Shown here in pieces: positions 52,791-61,140 of a stretch of DNA of 64,000 nt. The notes under the pieces are model-generated. The model searched no databases, was not told the DNA's origin, and was given only the letters and a program-made list of their open reading frames with translations. The DNA is from Hymenobacter sp. BRD128. Its GTDB lineage: Bacteria > Bacteroidota > Bacteroidia > Cytophagales > Hymenobacteraceae. The stretch lies in contig NZ_CP053908.1 of NCBI RefSeq assembly GCF_013256625.1, positions 3,658,001 to 3,722,000 of the forward strand, written 5' to 3'. Made by a program: the position numbers and the translations under genes. Numbering within the stretch: position 1 is the stretch's first letter; every line of letters starts with the position of its first letter.

Positions 52791-53264
52791 ATGACTGCCG
52801 CTAAAATTCTGACCCTTGAGCAGCTGCCAGCCAGGCTAGCCGCCTGGCGCGCGGCCGGCGAGCGCATTGTGTTCACCAACGGCTGCTTCGACCTGCTGCA
52901 CCTGGGCCACGTCGATTACCTCGAAAAAGCCCGTGCGCTGGGCGACCGCCTGGTCGTGGGTCTTAATACCGATGCCTCGGTGAGCGCCCTCAAGCCCGGC
53001 CGGCCCCTGCAGGATGAAACCGCGCGGGCCCGCATTATGGCCGCGCTAGCCTTCGTCGATGCCGTGGTGCTGTTTGGCGAGGCCACGCCGCTACAGCTCA
53101 TTGAGATGGTGCAACCCGATGTGCTGGTGAAGGGCGACGACTACAGCATCGACGGAATTGTGGGCCACGAACTGGTGTTAAACAGGGGCGGGCAGGTGCT
53201 CACCGTGCCGCTCGTGGCGGGCTACAGCACCTCGCGCCTTGTCGAGAAAGCCCGCCAGCTTTAG
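52791..53264 (+). CDS. rfaE2: D-glycero-beta-D-manno-heptose 1-phosphate adenylyltransferase
   Basis: 157 residues of nucleotidyltransferase fold: VFTNGCFDLLHLGHVDYLEK (HxGH ATP-binding motif), LVVGLNTDASVSALKPGRP, RARIMAALAFVDAVVLF, VLVKGDDYSIDGIVG and the YSTSRLVEK end motif. This is the stand-alone C-terminal half of the bifunctional HldE enzyme; it makes ADP-heptose for LPS inner core. The kinase half is not nearby. Followed after 18 bp by the zinc-peptidase gene. Confidence 0.93.
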   Translation: MTAAKILTLEQLPARLAAWRAAGERIVFTNGCFDLLHLGHVDYLEKARALGDRLVVGLNTDASVSALKPGRPLQDETARARIMAALAFVDAVVLFGEATPLQLIEMVQPDVLVKGDDYSIDGIVGHELVLNRGGQVLTVPLVAGYSTSRLVEKARQL

Positions 53265-53282
53265 CCCTCACTTTTTTTACTC

Positions 53283-53957
53283 ATGTATCTTCTTCTCATT
53301 GCGCTCACGCTTGTCAGCTTCGCTATTCAACAGCGGCTGCGCAGCAAGTTTCGGCAGTATGCCGCCATTGGCCTGCGCTCGGGCCTGAGCGGGCGCGAAG
53401 TGGCTAGCCAGATGCTGCGCGACCACGGCATCTACGACGTGCAGATTATCAGCACCGACGGCCAGCTCTCGGACCACTACAACCCAACCGATAAGACCGT
53501 GAATCTGAGCGCCGACGTGTACGCCGGGCGCTCGGCCACCGCCGCCGCCGTGGCGGCCCACGAGTGCGGCCACGCCGTGCAGCACGCGCAGTCGTACAGC
53601 TTTTTGCAGCTGCGCTCGGCGCTGGTGCCGGCGTTGTCGTCCATCTCGCGCTTTATGCCGCTATTGCTGCTGGCCGGCGTATTTATGCTGCGCACCACGC
53701 CCGTGCCGCTCGAAATTGGGGTAGCGCTGTTCGCGCTGGCCACCGTGTTTTCGTTTATCACGCTGCCCGTCGAGTTCGACGCCTCGCGCCGCGCCCTGGC
53801 CTGGATGGACCGCAGTGGCGTGGTGACGGCCGACGAGCACGCCGTGGCCAAAGACGCCCTGTGGTGGGCCGCCATGACCTACGTAGTGGCCGCCGTGAGC
53901 TCGCTGGCCACGCTGCTTTACTATGCGTCCTTCTTAAACGGCAGCCGGCGCAACTAA
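53283..53957 (+). CDS. Membrane zinc metallopeptidase (YugP-like)
   Basis: 224 residues. VAAHECGHAVQHAQ (near residue 95) is the HExxH-type site; an N-terminal hydrophobic segment (LLIALTLVSFAIQQ) and helices around MPLLLLAGVFML, VALFALATVFSFIT and TYVVAAVSSLATLLYYA make it an integral membrane enzyme. LPVEFDASRRALAWM supplies the usual Glu/Asp segment after the helices. The family is recognised; substrates are unknown. Confidence 0.92.
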   Translation: MYLLLIALTLVSFAIQQRLRSKFRQYAAIGLRSGLSGREVASQMLRDHGIYDVQIISTDGQLSDHYNPTDKTVNLSADVYAGRSATAAAVAAHECGHAVQHAQSYSFLQLRSALVPALSSISRFMPLLLLAGVFMLRTTPVPLEIGVALFALATVFSFITLPVEFDASRRALAWMDRSGVVTADEHAVAKDALWWAAMTYVVAAVSSLATLLYYASFLNGSRRN

Positions 53958-53979
53958 CCGGCGCACATAGCAGTTAAGT

Positions 53980-54020
53980 CAAAGGCGCCGGGCCAAGCAG
54001 CGAGCGGCCGGGCGCCTTTG
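53980..54020 (+). terminator. Hairpin after the zinc-peptidase gene
   Basis: 15-bp arms CAAAGGCGCCGGGCC (53980-53994) and 54006-54020 with one mismatch. No T-run, but the right arm contains CTTTG, possibly a -33 box for the next gene. Confidence 0.6.
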
Positions 54021-54044
54021 CCGACTGGATGCAGGGCTAGGGCG

Positions 54045-54052
54045 TAATTTTG
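54045..54052 (+). promoter_or_regulatory. -7 element of the acyl-CoA dehydrogenase gene
   Basis: TAATTTTG matches TAnnTTTG, 43 bp before the ATG; a TTTG lies 24 nt upstream inside the preceding hairpin. Confidence 0.5.
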
Positions 54053-54095
54053 CCGCACTTACCTGCTCTCCCTCCCACCCCCTACCTACCCCGAC

Positions 54096-55259
54096 ATGAC
54101 GACTACCACGGCCATGGCCTCCCCCTTCCAGCTCACCGAAGAGCACTTGGCCGTGCAGGCCGCCGCCCGCGACTTTGCCCAGAGTGAGCTCTGGGAAGGC
54201 GTGATTGAGCGCGATGAACAGCAGAAATTTCCCGCCGCCCAGGTCAAGCGCATGGGTGAGCTCGGCTTTATGGGTATGATGGTGAGCCCCGAATACGGCG
54301 GCTCGGGCCTCGACACCATCAGCTATGTGCTAGCGATGGAAGAAATTTCCAAAGTCGATGCCTCGTGCTCGGTGATTATGAGCGTCAATAACTCTCTGGT
54401 TTGCTGGGGACTGGAGAAATACGGCACCGAAGAGCAAAAGCAGAAATACCTGCCGCGCCTGTGCTCGGGCGAAATCATCGGCGCTTTTGCGCTCTCCGAG
54501 CCCGAGGCTGGCTCCGACGCCACCAGCCAGCGCACCACCGCCGAGGATATGGGCGACTACTACCTGCTGAACGGCACCAAAAACTGGATTACCAACGGCA
54601 CTACCGCCTCGGTGTACCTAGTTATTGCCCAAACGAACCCCGAGCTGAAGTCGCGCGGCATCAACGTACTGATTGTAGATAAGGACATGCCCGGCTTTGT
54701 GCAGGGTCCTAAAGAGAACAAGCTCGGTATTCGGGGCTCCGACACCTGCTCGCTCATGTTTACCGACGTGAAGGTGCCCAAGGAAAACCGCATTGGCGAA
54801 GATGGCTTCGGCTTCAAATTTGCCATGCAGGTGTTGGCCGGCGGGCGCATTGGCATTGCTTCGCAGGCGCTGGGTATCGCCTCGGGCTCGCTTGAGCTCA
54901 GCATTAAGTACGCCAAGCAGCGTAAGGCTTTCGGGGTAGAAATCGCTAAGCACCAAGCTATTCAATTCAAGCTAGCCGACATGGCCACCAACGTGGACGC
55001 CGCCCGCCTGCTGTGCCTGCAAGCTGCTGCCGACAAAGACAACCACGCCGACTATGCCAAGAGCGGCGCCATGGCCAAGCTGTTTGCCTCGAAAGTGGCG
55101 ATGGATGCGGCCGTCGAAGCAGTGCAGATTCACGGCGGCTACGGCTTCGTGAAAGAGTATCACGTGGAGCGCTTCATGCGTGATGCCAAGATTACCCAGA
55201 TTTACGAGGGTACTTCCGAAATTCAAAAAATTGTTATTTCCCGGGAGATTCTGAAATAG
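54096..55259 (+). CDS. Acyl-CoA dehydrogenase
   Basis: 387 residues (ATG at 54114 is a possible later start). FAD enzyme that introduces the alpha-beta double bond into acyl-CoA. Visible: GFMGMMVSPEYGGSGLDT, GAFALSEPEAGSDATSQ (family signature 1), NGTKNWITNG, LGIRGSDTCSLMFTDV, ERFMRDAKITQIYEGTSEIQ with the catalytic Glu in YEGTSEIQ. Best match is the short/branched-chain type, acting in fatty-acid or branched amino-acid oxidation. Single gene with promoter and terminator. Confidence 0.95.
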   Translation: MTTTTAMASPFQLTEEHLAVQAAARDFAQSELWEGVIERDEQQKFPAAQVKRMGELGFMGMMVSPEYGGSGLDTISYVLAMEEISKVDASCSVIMSVNNSLVCWGLEKYGTEEQKQKYLPRLCSGEIIGAFALSEPEAGSDATSQRTTAEDMGDYYLLNGTKNWITNGTTASVYLVIAQTNPELKSRGINVLIVDKDMPGFVQGPKENKLGIRGSDTCSLMFTDVKVPKENRIGEDGFGFKFAMQVLAGGRIGIASQALGIASGSLELSIKYAKQRKAFGVEIAKHQAIQFKLADMATNVDAARLLCLQAAADKDNHADYAKSGAMAKLFASKVAMDAAVEAVQIHGGYGFVKEYHVERFMRDAKITQIYEGTSEIQKIVISREILK

Positions 55260-55294
55260 CACTTTTTTGCCAGAAGATACTGATATTTGCACGG

Positions 55295-55328
55295 AACCCA
55301 GGCCAAATCGGCCTGGGTTTTTCTTTTA
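55295..55328 (+). terminator. Terminator of the acyl-CoA dehydrogenase gene
   Basis: Perfect 10-bp stem AACCCAGGCC (55295-55304) with 55310-55319, loop AAATC, followed by a T-rich run. Confidence 0.88.
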
Positions 55329-55348
55329 CTGAATTTTTTTTAGAAAAG

Positions 55349-55383
55349 TTTGTAGTAATTTGCTGTAACTTTCGGTACTTTTG
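55349..55383 (+). promoter_or_regulatory. Promoter of the AraC-family gene
   Basis: TTTG (55349-55352), 23-nt spacer, TACTTTTG (55376-55383): both Bacteroidota promoter elements, 41 bp before the ATG. Confidence 0.65.
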
Positions 55384-55423
55384 AATGCCCTGGTGTGAAT
55401 TTTCCCTTACAAGCTGAAAACAA

Positions 55424-56350
55424 ATGGAAGACTACAACAAAGTAATTGAATCATTAGGTGTCCGGTACATTAAAGCCAAGAACCTGGTGCTTCGGCAGCC
55501 TTTCACCGTGCGCAATGCGTATGACGTGGGCAACAATCTTATTCTACTGCACCAAGGCAAAATTTTCTTCGGTGAAGATGACCAGGTAGTGGAGGAGGGC
55601 GAGCTGCTGTTTTTGCCGGGTGGGCGGGCTACCCGCGTGGGCTATGGGCAGAGCGCGGCCAGCCGCGTCATCTCGAATGATGACCTTATCACCAACAAAG
55701 ACCGGTTTTTCACCTCCAATGACAAGCTCGACTATATCGGCGATGCCGAGGAAAGCCACAGCTTTGTGTCGTTTGAGGCTAAGGTGTTTGATTCGGTCAA
55801 CTTTTTTGCCTCGCTCGACGTGCCGGCCTTCGTTATCAAGGGCAACACGAAGCTAGCCAACCTGGTCATCAAAATCATTGAGGAGTCGATGCAGGACTTG
55901 CCGGGCCGCGAGCGCCTCATCAACATCTACACCGAGAACCTGGTGGTAGAAGTGGTGCGCTACATCTTGCGCAACAACCTGTTTGTGGAGCAATTAGCTA
56001 CCAACAGCACCTACTTCAAAGACCCGCGCCTTATTGACCTGTTCAACTTCATCAAGGAAAACCTGAGCGGCGACCTCTCCAACAAAGTACTCGCCACGGT
56101 AGCCAACGTGAGCGAGGACTACGTAGGCCAGTATTTCAAAATGCTGACTAATATCAATCCGCAGGATTACATTGAGTACCAGCGCATGGAGCGCGCGGTT
56201 TCATTGCTGCGCACTACCAAAAAAAGCATCCGCGACATCGGTAAGGAAGTGGGCTACAAGGACACCGCCTATTTCTGCCGCCGTTTCAAGATGATGTTCG
56301 GCATTCCGGCCGGCAAGATGCGCCGCCGCGAAACGGCCATGAACATCTAA
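55424..56350 (+). CDS. AraC-family transcription regulator
   Basis: 308 residues. The N-terminal ~130 residues are beta-rich and cupin-like (NNLILLHQGKIFFGEDDQVV, EGELLFLPGGRATRV), a ligand-sensing part. The C-terminal ~100 residues contain the double helix-turn-helix: SNKVLATVANVSEDYVGQYF, then SIRDIGKEVGYKDTAYFCRR with FKMMFGIPAGKMRRRE. Lower GC and AT-richer upstream DNA than its neighbours suggest active regulation of its own promoter. Regulatory target unknown. Confidence 0.9.
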   Translation: MEDYNKVIESLGVRYIKAKNLVLRQPFTVRNAYDVGNNLILLHQGKIFFGEDDQVVEEGELLFLPGGRATRVGYGQSAASRVISNDDLITNKDRFFTSNDKLDYIGDAEESHSFVSFEAKVFDSVNFFASLDVPAFVIKGNTKLANLVIKIIEESMQDLPGRERLINIYTENLVVEVVRYILRNNLFVEQLATNSTYFKDPRLIDLFNFIKENLSGDLSNKVLATVANVSEDYVGQYFKMLTNINPQDYIEYQRMERAVSLLRTTKKSIRDIGKEVGYKDTAYFCRRFKMMFGIPAGKMRRRETAMNI

Positions 56351-56387
56351 ACACCAATTGGCGTCGGCTCGACAAACTTTGCAAACG

Positions 56388-56418
56388 AAAAAAGGCTACC
56401 TAAACGGGTGGCCTTTTT
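56388..56418 (+). terminator. Terminator of the AraC-family gene
   Basis: Stem AAAAGGCTACC (ending 56400) with GGTGGCCTTTTT (56407-56417, one wobble pair), loop TAAACG, T5 run. Confidence 0.78.
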
Positions 56419-56475
56419 GATTAAGATAAACCCTGCAAGCCGAAGGCGTCGTGCTGCGGCCGGCCAGCCTTACGT

Positions 56476-57282
56476 TTACTTAACTGATTGACTGATACTA
56501 GCTTCGCGCACGGCCGCCACCGCATCGGCCAAGAAGCCTGGGGCGCGCTCCAGGTGGTTGCCGACCACTACCAGGTCGGCCCCGGCGGCCAGGGCAGCGT
56601 ATACCTTTTCGCCGGTATTGAGACCGCCGCCCACGATGAGCGGCGTATCGACGGCGGCGCGCACCGCTCGTATCATGGCCGCCGACACCGGATACTGCGC
56701 GCCGCTGCCGCCGTCGAGGTACATCAGGCGCAGGCCGAGTTGCTCGCCGGCCATCGCCGTGGCGGCCGCAATACCGGGCTTGTCGTGCGGCAGCGGCGCG
56801 GTGCCGCTGATGTAAGAAGCCGTAGTCGGCCGCCCGCTATCGACGAGCATGTAGCCGGTAGGCAACAGCTGCAAGCCACTCTGGCGCAGGCGCGGCGCGG
56901 CCACTACGTGCTGACCAATAAGAAAATCGGGGTTGCGGCCCGAAATGAGCGACAGCAGCAAGATACCATCGGCGCTAGGGTCTACGTGTAGCGCGTGGCT
57001 CGGAAATAACAGCACCGGCACCTGCGGGGCCTCGGCCTTGAGCAACGCAATAAGGGCAGCCTGGTGCTCGGTAAGCACCAGGCTGCCCCCTACGAGAAAA
57101 AAATCAACGGGATGTTGCTGCGTGAGGTGCAGCAGCTGGCGCAGGCGCACCGGCTCAAAATCGTCGGGGTCGAGCAGCACCGCCAGGGCCTTACGCCCAC
57201 GCAGCCGTAGCCCGGCCAGCGTATCAAGCAAGCGGCTCGCGGTAGGAAAGGGTGTCGTCGTGGCGGGCGGCGGCAGTGGCAT
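56476..57282 (-). CDS. Geranylgeranylglyceryl phosphate synthase-like (PcrB family)
   Basis: 268 residues from ATG 57282, which lies inside the 3' end of the upstream gene. TIM-barrel prenyltransferase joining a polyprenyl diphosphate to glycerol-1-phosphate. Visible: ALAVLLDPDDFEPVRLRQL, VDFFLVGGSLVL, VPVLLFPSHALHVDPSADG, LLSLISGRNPDFLIGQHVV, PTGYMLVDSGRPTTASYISG, RLMYLDGGSGAQYPV, and phosphate-binding IVGGGLNTGEKVYAALAAGA then LVVVGNHLE. Such archaeal-type enzymes occur in Bacteroidota, where the product's role is unclear. Last gene of a three-gene unit with a TM protein and a DUF1469 protein. Confidence 0.92.
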   Translation of the reverse strand: MPLPPPATTTPFPTASRLLDTLAGLRLRGRKALAVLLDPDDFEPVRLRQLLHLTQQHPVDFFLVGGSLVLTEHQAALIALLKAEAPQVPVLLFPSHALHVDPSADGILLLSLISGRNPDFLIGQHVVAAPRLRQSGLQLLPTGYMLVDSGRPTTASYISGTAPLPHDKPGIAAATAMAGEQLGLRLMYLDGGSGAQYPVSAAMIRAVRAAVDTPLIVGGGLNTGEKVYAALAAGADLVVVGNHLERAPGFLADAVAAVREASISQSVK

Positions 57283-58180
57283 CCTGAGCGGCAGAAGTAG
57301 CGGGCCAGGTAGCGGGCGGAACGCCCACGCTAGCCGATGAAGCCGCAAGGTCGGCATTTTTGCCGGCTTCTGCCTCATGCTTGGGGATAAACTCCTGCAC
57401 CGCCTTGGTGACCAAGGCTAAAGCTACGGCGGCAGCCTGCGCTACAATTACGCGGCCGGTTTCGCTTTGGGCAAAAGAAATCAGGGCCGGCCCGATAAGG
57501 CTGCGCTTGGATTTTGCCACGGCGGGCTCAGCTTCGGGTTCCCTCTCTTCGTCTTCGGCAAAACTGTCGGAGTGCGGCAGGCGGCGGCTGTCGTCGTAGG
57601 GGCGGGCCTGGTATGAGTGGCTGGAAGCGTAGGAATGGGCCGGGCCTTCGTCATCGCCGTGGTCTTCGCCTACGTGCAGCGCATCGGCCTCGTCGCCGTG
57701 GTGGGCGGCCGAGTGAGCCGGAAAGCCGGGGTGTTGGCTCAAGCCAGTATCGTCGGCATCGCTAGGGTAGTCGGCGTAATCAAAACCCGTATCGCCTTCG
57801 CCTTCGAAGTAAAAGCCGTCGCTGGTGGCTTCGTGGCCCGCGTACTCATTGCCATAGTCAGGCGCCTGGTAATCGGTGGCCAAGTCGTTCAGCTCCTGGT
57901 CGTTCTCATCGAAGCCATCGAAGCCGGCATAGTCCTCAAAATGCGCGTGATGCTTTTTGTGCTTATGCTTTTTCTTCTTGGCCTTGCCGCTCCCAAACAC
58001 CTTGCTGAGCAGCCAGATGCCGCCTACTACGCCGGCACCCACCAGGGCCACCTTACCGGCCTGCACGGTATTTTCTTTAATTACTTCTACATCGCCGCGC
58101 AAGGCCCGCTCATATTCCAGCTTTTTGCGCTCCAGAAAGTCTTTTTCGTCTTCAAACAACGGGTTGGTGGGCTCGGTCAT
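57224..58180 (-). CDS. Hypothetical protein with two TM segments and charged low-complexity centre
   Basis: 318 residues. A charged N-terminus (DEKDFLERKKLEYERALRGD) and a first hydrophobic helix VALVGAGVVGGIWLLSKVFG are followed by KKKKHKHKKHHAHF, ~130 acidic/His/Tyr-rich residues, a basic patch SKRSLIGPALISFAQ and a second helix RVIVAQAAAVALALVTKAVQ. This resembles YqjD/ElaB-type envelope proteins in outline only. It follows the DUF1469 gene by 44 bp and overlaps the GGGP-synthase start by 59 bp. No function assigned. Confidence 0.75.
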   Translation of the reverse strand: MTEPTNPLFEDEKDFLERKKLEYERALRGDVEVIKENTVQAGKVALVGAGVVGGIWLLSKVFGSGKAKKKKHKHKKHHAHFEDYAGFDGFDENDQELNDLATDYQAPDYGNEYAGHEATSDGFYFEGEGDTGFDYADYPSDADDTGLSQHPGFPAHSAAHHGDEADALHVGEDHGDDEGPAHSYASSHSYQARPYDDSRRLPHSDSFAEDEEREPEAEPAVAKSKRSLIGPALISFAQSETGRVIVAQAAAVALALVTKAVQEFIPKHEAEAGKNADLAASSASVGVPPATWPATSAAQDATAAARHDDTLSYREPLA

Positions 58181-58224
58181 GGTTGAGATGGGTTAGCGAG
58201 GAAGCCAGATAAAGTAGCTGCTGG

Positions 58225-58596
58225 TTAGGCGCGCTTATCCGATTTATAGATGGTGTTGTTCAGTAGCTTATCCGCCACGCCCTGAAAAATTTTCTTATCG
58301 ACGCCGACGAAAAACAGCACTGCCAGCAGCAGATACAATGTAGCTACCAGCCCAAAGCCGGCCGAAGGGCTATTGAGGGCGTCGTTGAGCACGAGGCCCA
58401 GGTAAATGGAGCCGAATACAATGAAAAGGAACCCTAGCACGCCCAGTGCCACGCCGTGCACGGTGCTGACAAAGACGCCTTTTACTTTTTCCTGGGCTTC
58501 GAGGCGCACGAGGTCGATTCGGGTATCGAGATAGCCGGTCAGGTTGCTGATGAGGCTGTCGTTGCGCGGCGTTTTGTCGTCGGTCAGGGTGGCCAT
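58225..58596 (-). CDS. Phage holin family / DUF1469 (Actinobacterial holin-like, YqjE-type) membrane protein
   Basis: 123 residues from ATG 58596. NLTGYLDTRIDLVRLEAQEK is the cytoplasmic family signature; two adjacent membrane helices follow (VHGVALGVLGFLFIVFGSIY and GFGLVATLYLLLAVLFFVGV). Despite the holin name, this family is chromosomal and often sits beside YqjD/YqjK-like stress proteins, as the neighbouring gene outline suggests. No phage genes are nearby. First gene of the GGGP-synthase unit. Confidence 0.85.
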   Translation of the reverse strand: MATLTDDKTPRNDSLISNLTGYLDTRIDLVRLEAQEKVKGVFVSTVHGVALGVLGFLFIVFGSIYLGLVLNDALNSPSAGFGLVATLYLLLAVLFFVGVDKKIFQGVADKLLNNTIYKSDKRA

Positions 58597-58734
58597 AGTC
58601 GCGGAATTGTTTAGCGGAGAAATGCGGTTAAGAAGCTGAGCCGGCCGCAACAGCTTGGCAGGCCAGGGCGTTCTTTACGCAAAACTTTCGGTCAGGGCTG
58701 CCTTTGCCCCCGGCTTTCGATAAATTTTCGTGGC

Positions 58735-59898
58735 GTGAGTCAGAATCATTACCAAGTGCTGGGGGTGCCGCCCACCGCGCCCGTCGCCGATATCAAGCGG
58801 GCCTATCGCCGCCTCGCCACCGAGCTGCACCCCGATAAGCACGGCGGCGACCGCCACTACGAAGAGCGCTTTAAGGCCGTAGCCGTGGCCTACGGCGTGC
58901 TTTCGGATGCCGACCGCCGGGCGCAGTACGACTACCAGTTGCAGCTAGCCACCCGCCGCGCCGAAGAGCTGCGCCGCGCCGCTACCCAGGCGGCGGGCAG
59001 TGGCCCCTCGGTCTACAAAATGCCCGGCGACCCCGCCGCCGCCCCGCCCCTGCGCACGCGCCCCCCGGCGGGGGCCCGCGAGCGCCACTACCAGCAGCGG
59101 GTGCCGCGCCAGCGGGCGCGCTTCAACCGCCAGGATTTTTGGCTGGTGGCGGGGCTCACGTTTTTGATTTTCCTGTTTGGCGTGTCGGCTAAAATCGTGA
59201 TGGACCGCGTGCAGGCCAATCTGTATTACGAAGATGGCCGCGCTGCCTTTACCAAGGGCCAGTGGCCCGAGGCCGAGCGCCAGCTCGACCAGTCGCTAGC
59301 CCTGCGCGAAGACCACCCGGCCGCCCTGCGCCTGCGTGGCCAGCTCTACCAGGATATCGGCCACAACCTGCCCGCCGCCCGCGCCGACTACGAGGCTGCC
59401 CTGCTCAGCAGCGAAAGCCCGCCCCTGCCGCCCGCCGAAACGGCGCGCTTGCTCTACCGCCTGGGCCGCTGCCAAGCCGGCCTGCACCAGCCCGCCCAGG
59501 CCGAGCTGAGCTACTGCCGCGCCCTGGCCCTCGACACTACCCTGGCCGAAGCCTACCTGGCCCGGGGCGAAAACCGCCTGCTCGACCTGCGCCAGACCCG
59601 CCCCGCCCTGGCCGACCTGCGCCGCGGCCACCGCCAGCTCACCCGGGCTGGCCGGCCCGTGCCCCTGCCCTACCTGCAAGCCGAGGGCGCGGCCCTAGCC
59701 CACCTGGCCCGCTACCCCGAGGCCCGCATCGTGTATTTCCAGGCGCTGGAAGCACAGCCCGAAGACGGTCGCACGCTGTTTCTGCTGGGCCGGCTAGCCC
59801 AGCAGGCCGGCGACTCAGCCAGCAGCTGCGAGTTTTTCCGGCGTGGCGCGGCGGCCGGCTATTCATATGCCGAGGTGGCAGCCGCGCAGTGCCGCTAG
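58735..59898 (+). CDS. J-domain / TM / TPR protein
   Basis: 387 residues from GTG 58735, which directly follows TAAATTTTCG. J domain at 1-66 with HPDKHGG (His32-Pro33-Asp34), so it should stimulate a DnaK-type Hsp70. One membrane helix at ~135-156 (FWLVAGLTFLIFLFGVSAKI) separates it from ~220 residues of tetratricopeptide repeats (YEDGRAAFTKGQWPEAERQL, LLYRLGRCQAGLHQPAQAEL, AYLARGENRLLDLRQTRPAL). The J domain is cytoplasmic and the TPR part would face the periplasm. It converges with ypdA 11 bp away. Confidence 0.9.
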   Translation: MSQNHYQVLGVPPTAPVADIKRAYRRLATELHPDKHGGDRHYEERFKAVAVAYGVLSDADRRAQYDYQLQLATRRAEELRRAATQAAGSGPSVYKMPGDPAAAPPLRTRPPAGARERHYQQRVPRQRARFNRQDFWLVAGLTFLIFLFGVSAKIVMDRVQANLYYEDGRAAFTKGQWPEAERQLDQSLALREDHPAALRLRGQLYQDIGHNLPAARADYEAALLSSESPPLPPAETARLLYRLGRCQAGLHQPAQAELSYCRALALDTTLAEAYLARGENRLLDLRQTRPALADLRRGHRQLTRAGRPVPLPYLQAEGAALAHLARYPEARIVYFQALEAQPEDGRTLFLLGRLAQQAGDSASSCEFFRRGAAAGYSYAEVAAAQCR

Positions 59899-59909
59899 CT
59901 TGGCCGGGG

Positions 59910-60902
59910 CTAGCTAGAAGCTGCTACCTGCGTAGTAGCCAGCGCCTGCGCAATGAGCTGCGCGTGGTGCCGCCCGTTCTCGATAAACCAACGGCTGGTG
60001 GCTAGCCCCCCGCATACCGTGCCGGCCACGTACACGCCGGGCCGGGCGGTTTCGTGGGTTGCCACGTCGAAAATAGGCGGCTGGGCCGGGTCATTCTCAG
60101 CGAGGGGCAGGGCCAGCGCGTCGATGAGCAGCGAGTAATCGGGCCGGTAGCCGGTGAGGGCGTACACGTAGTCGGCCGGCAGGCTGCGCGGCCCCTCAGG
60201 CGTCGTCACCTCCACCGTGCCGGGCGTAATAGCGTCGATAGTCGTGTTGAAATACGCCTGAATGCGGCCCTCCTTGATGCGGTTGAGCAGGTCGGGCCGA
60301 ATCCAGTACTTCACGCTTTCCGACACCTCGGGGCCGCGCACCACCAGCGCCACGCGGGCGCCGGCCCGGGTGAGAGCTAGCGCCGCCTTGGCCGATGAGT
60401 TTTTAGCGCCCACTACCACTACATCGCGGCCAGCGTGCGCATAAGGCTCTTTATAGTAATGATTTACGTGGGGCAGTTCCTCACCGGGAATACCCATGTG
60501 ATTGGGCACGTCGAAAAAGCCGGTGGCCACCACCACGGCGCGGGCGGCTAGCTCGCCCTTATCGGTTTCAACCACAAATTCGCCGGCCTCGCCGCGCAGG
60601 CCCGTCACGCGCTCATAGAGGCGCAGGTCGAGCTTTTCGGCGGCAGCCACGCGCTGGTAGTAGTCGAGGGCGTCTTCGCGGTGGGGCTTGTAGCTAGCCA
60701 TCGGGAAGGGATGCCCGCCGATTTCGAGCAGCTCGGGCGTCGAGAAAAACTCCATCTGGGTGGGGTAGCCCACCAGCGAGTTTACCAGGGCTCCTTTATC
60801 CACCACGGCCACCGTGAGGCCCTGGCGCTGAATCTCGATGGCGCAGGCCAGCCCCACCGGCCCAGCCCCAACAACAACGGCATCTAACTTAGTATCAGAC
60901 AT
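59910..60902 (-). CDS. ypdA: YpdA-family bacillithiol disulfide reductase-like flavoprotein
   Basis: 330 residues from ATG 60902. Two Rossmann folds: VVVGAGPVGLACAIEIQRQG (FAD) and DVVVVGAKNSSAKAALALTR (NADPH), with YPTQMEFFSTPELLEIGGHP and the late VYALTGYRPDY and YVAGTVCGGLATSRWFIENG. These match YpdA, an NADPH-dependent reductase of oxidised bacillithiol or its mixed disulfides. No BSH biosynthesis genes are in the window. Divergent from the methyltransferase gene across a long inverted repeat. Confidence 0.87.
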   Translation of the reverse strand: MSDTKLDAVVVGAGPVGLACAIEIQRQGLTVAVVDKGALVNSLVGYPTQMEFFSTPELLEIGGHPFPMASYKPHREDALDYYQRVAAAEKLDLRLYERVTGLRGEAGEFVVETDKGELAARAVVVATGFFDVPNHMGIPGEELPHVNHYYKEPYAHAGRDVVVVGAKNSSAKAALALTRAGARVALVVRGPEVSESVKYWIRPDLLNRIKEGRIQAYFNTTIDAITPGTVEVTTPEGPRSLPADYVYALTGYRPDYSLLIDALALPLAENDPAQPPIFDVATHETARPGVYVAGTVCGGLATSRWFIENGRHHAQLIAQALATTQVAASS

Positions 60903-60933
60903 AAAACAGCAAATCTGGAAGGTAAAGCTACGC

Positions 60934-61025
60934 TTTGTCCTGGCGAGCCGGCGAGGCAAGCGCACCGCAACAACTCGTTTGGCTATCGTTTAGGGGCACT
61001 TGCTTCGCCGGCTTGCCAGGACAAA
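60934..61025. repeat. 27-bp inverted repeat in the ypdA/methyltransferase intergenic region
   Basis: Arms 60934-60960 and 60999-61025 pair over 27 bp with two mismatches (TTTGTCCTGGCgAGCCGGCG ...). It is unlike the GTCATGC family. It separates divergent genes, so it is not a terminator for either. Confidence 0.7.
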
Positions 61026-61140
61026 CAATTTTTGTTCGGCCTGGCAAGGCGAACTTTGCCTTACGCGCCAGCCTCTACGACAATCGGATGGGCGGCGCGG
61101 TTTCGACGGCAGCGCTAAAGTTGGCGCGCCGGCCCAGCTT

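Noticed and set aside
58225..58596. Holin family name suggesting a prophage
   Set aside because: DUF1469 proteins are ordinary chromosomal membrane proteins; no phage, integrase or lysis genes are nearby.
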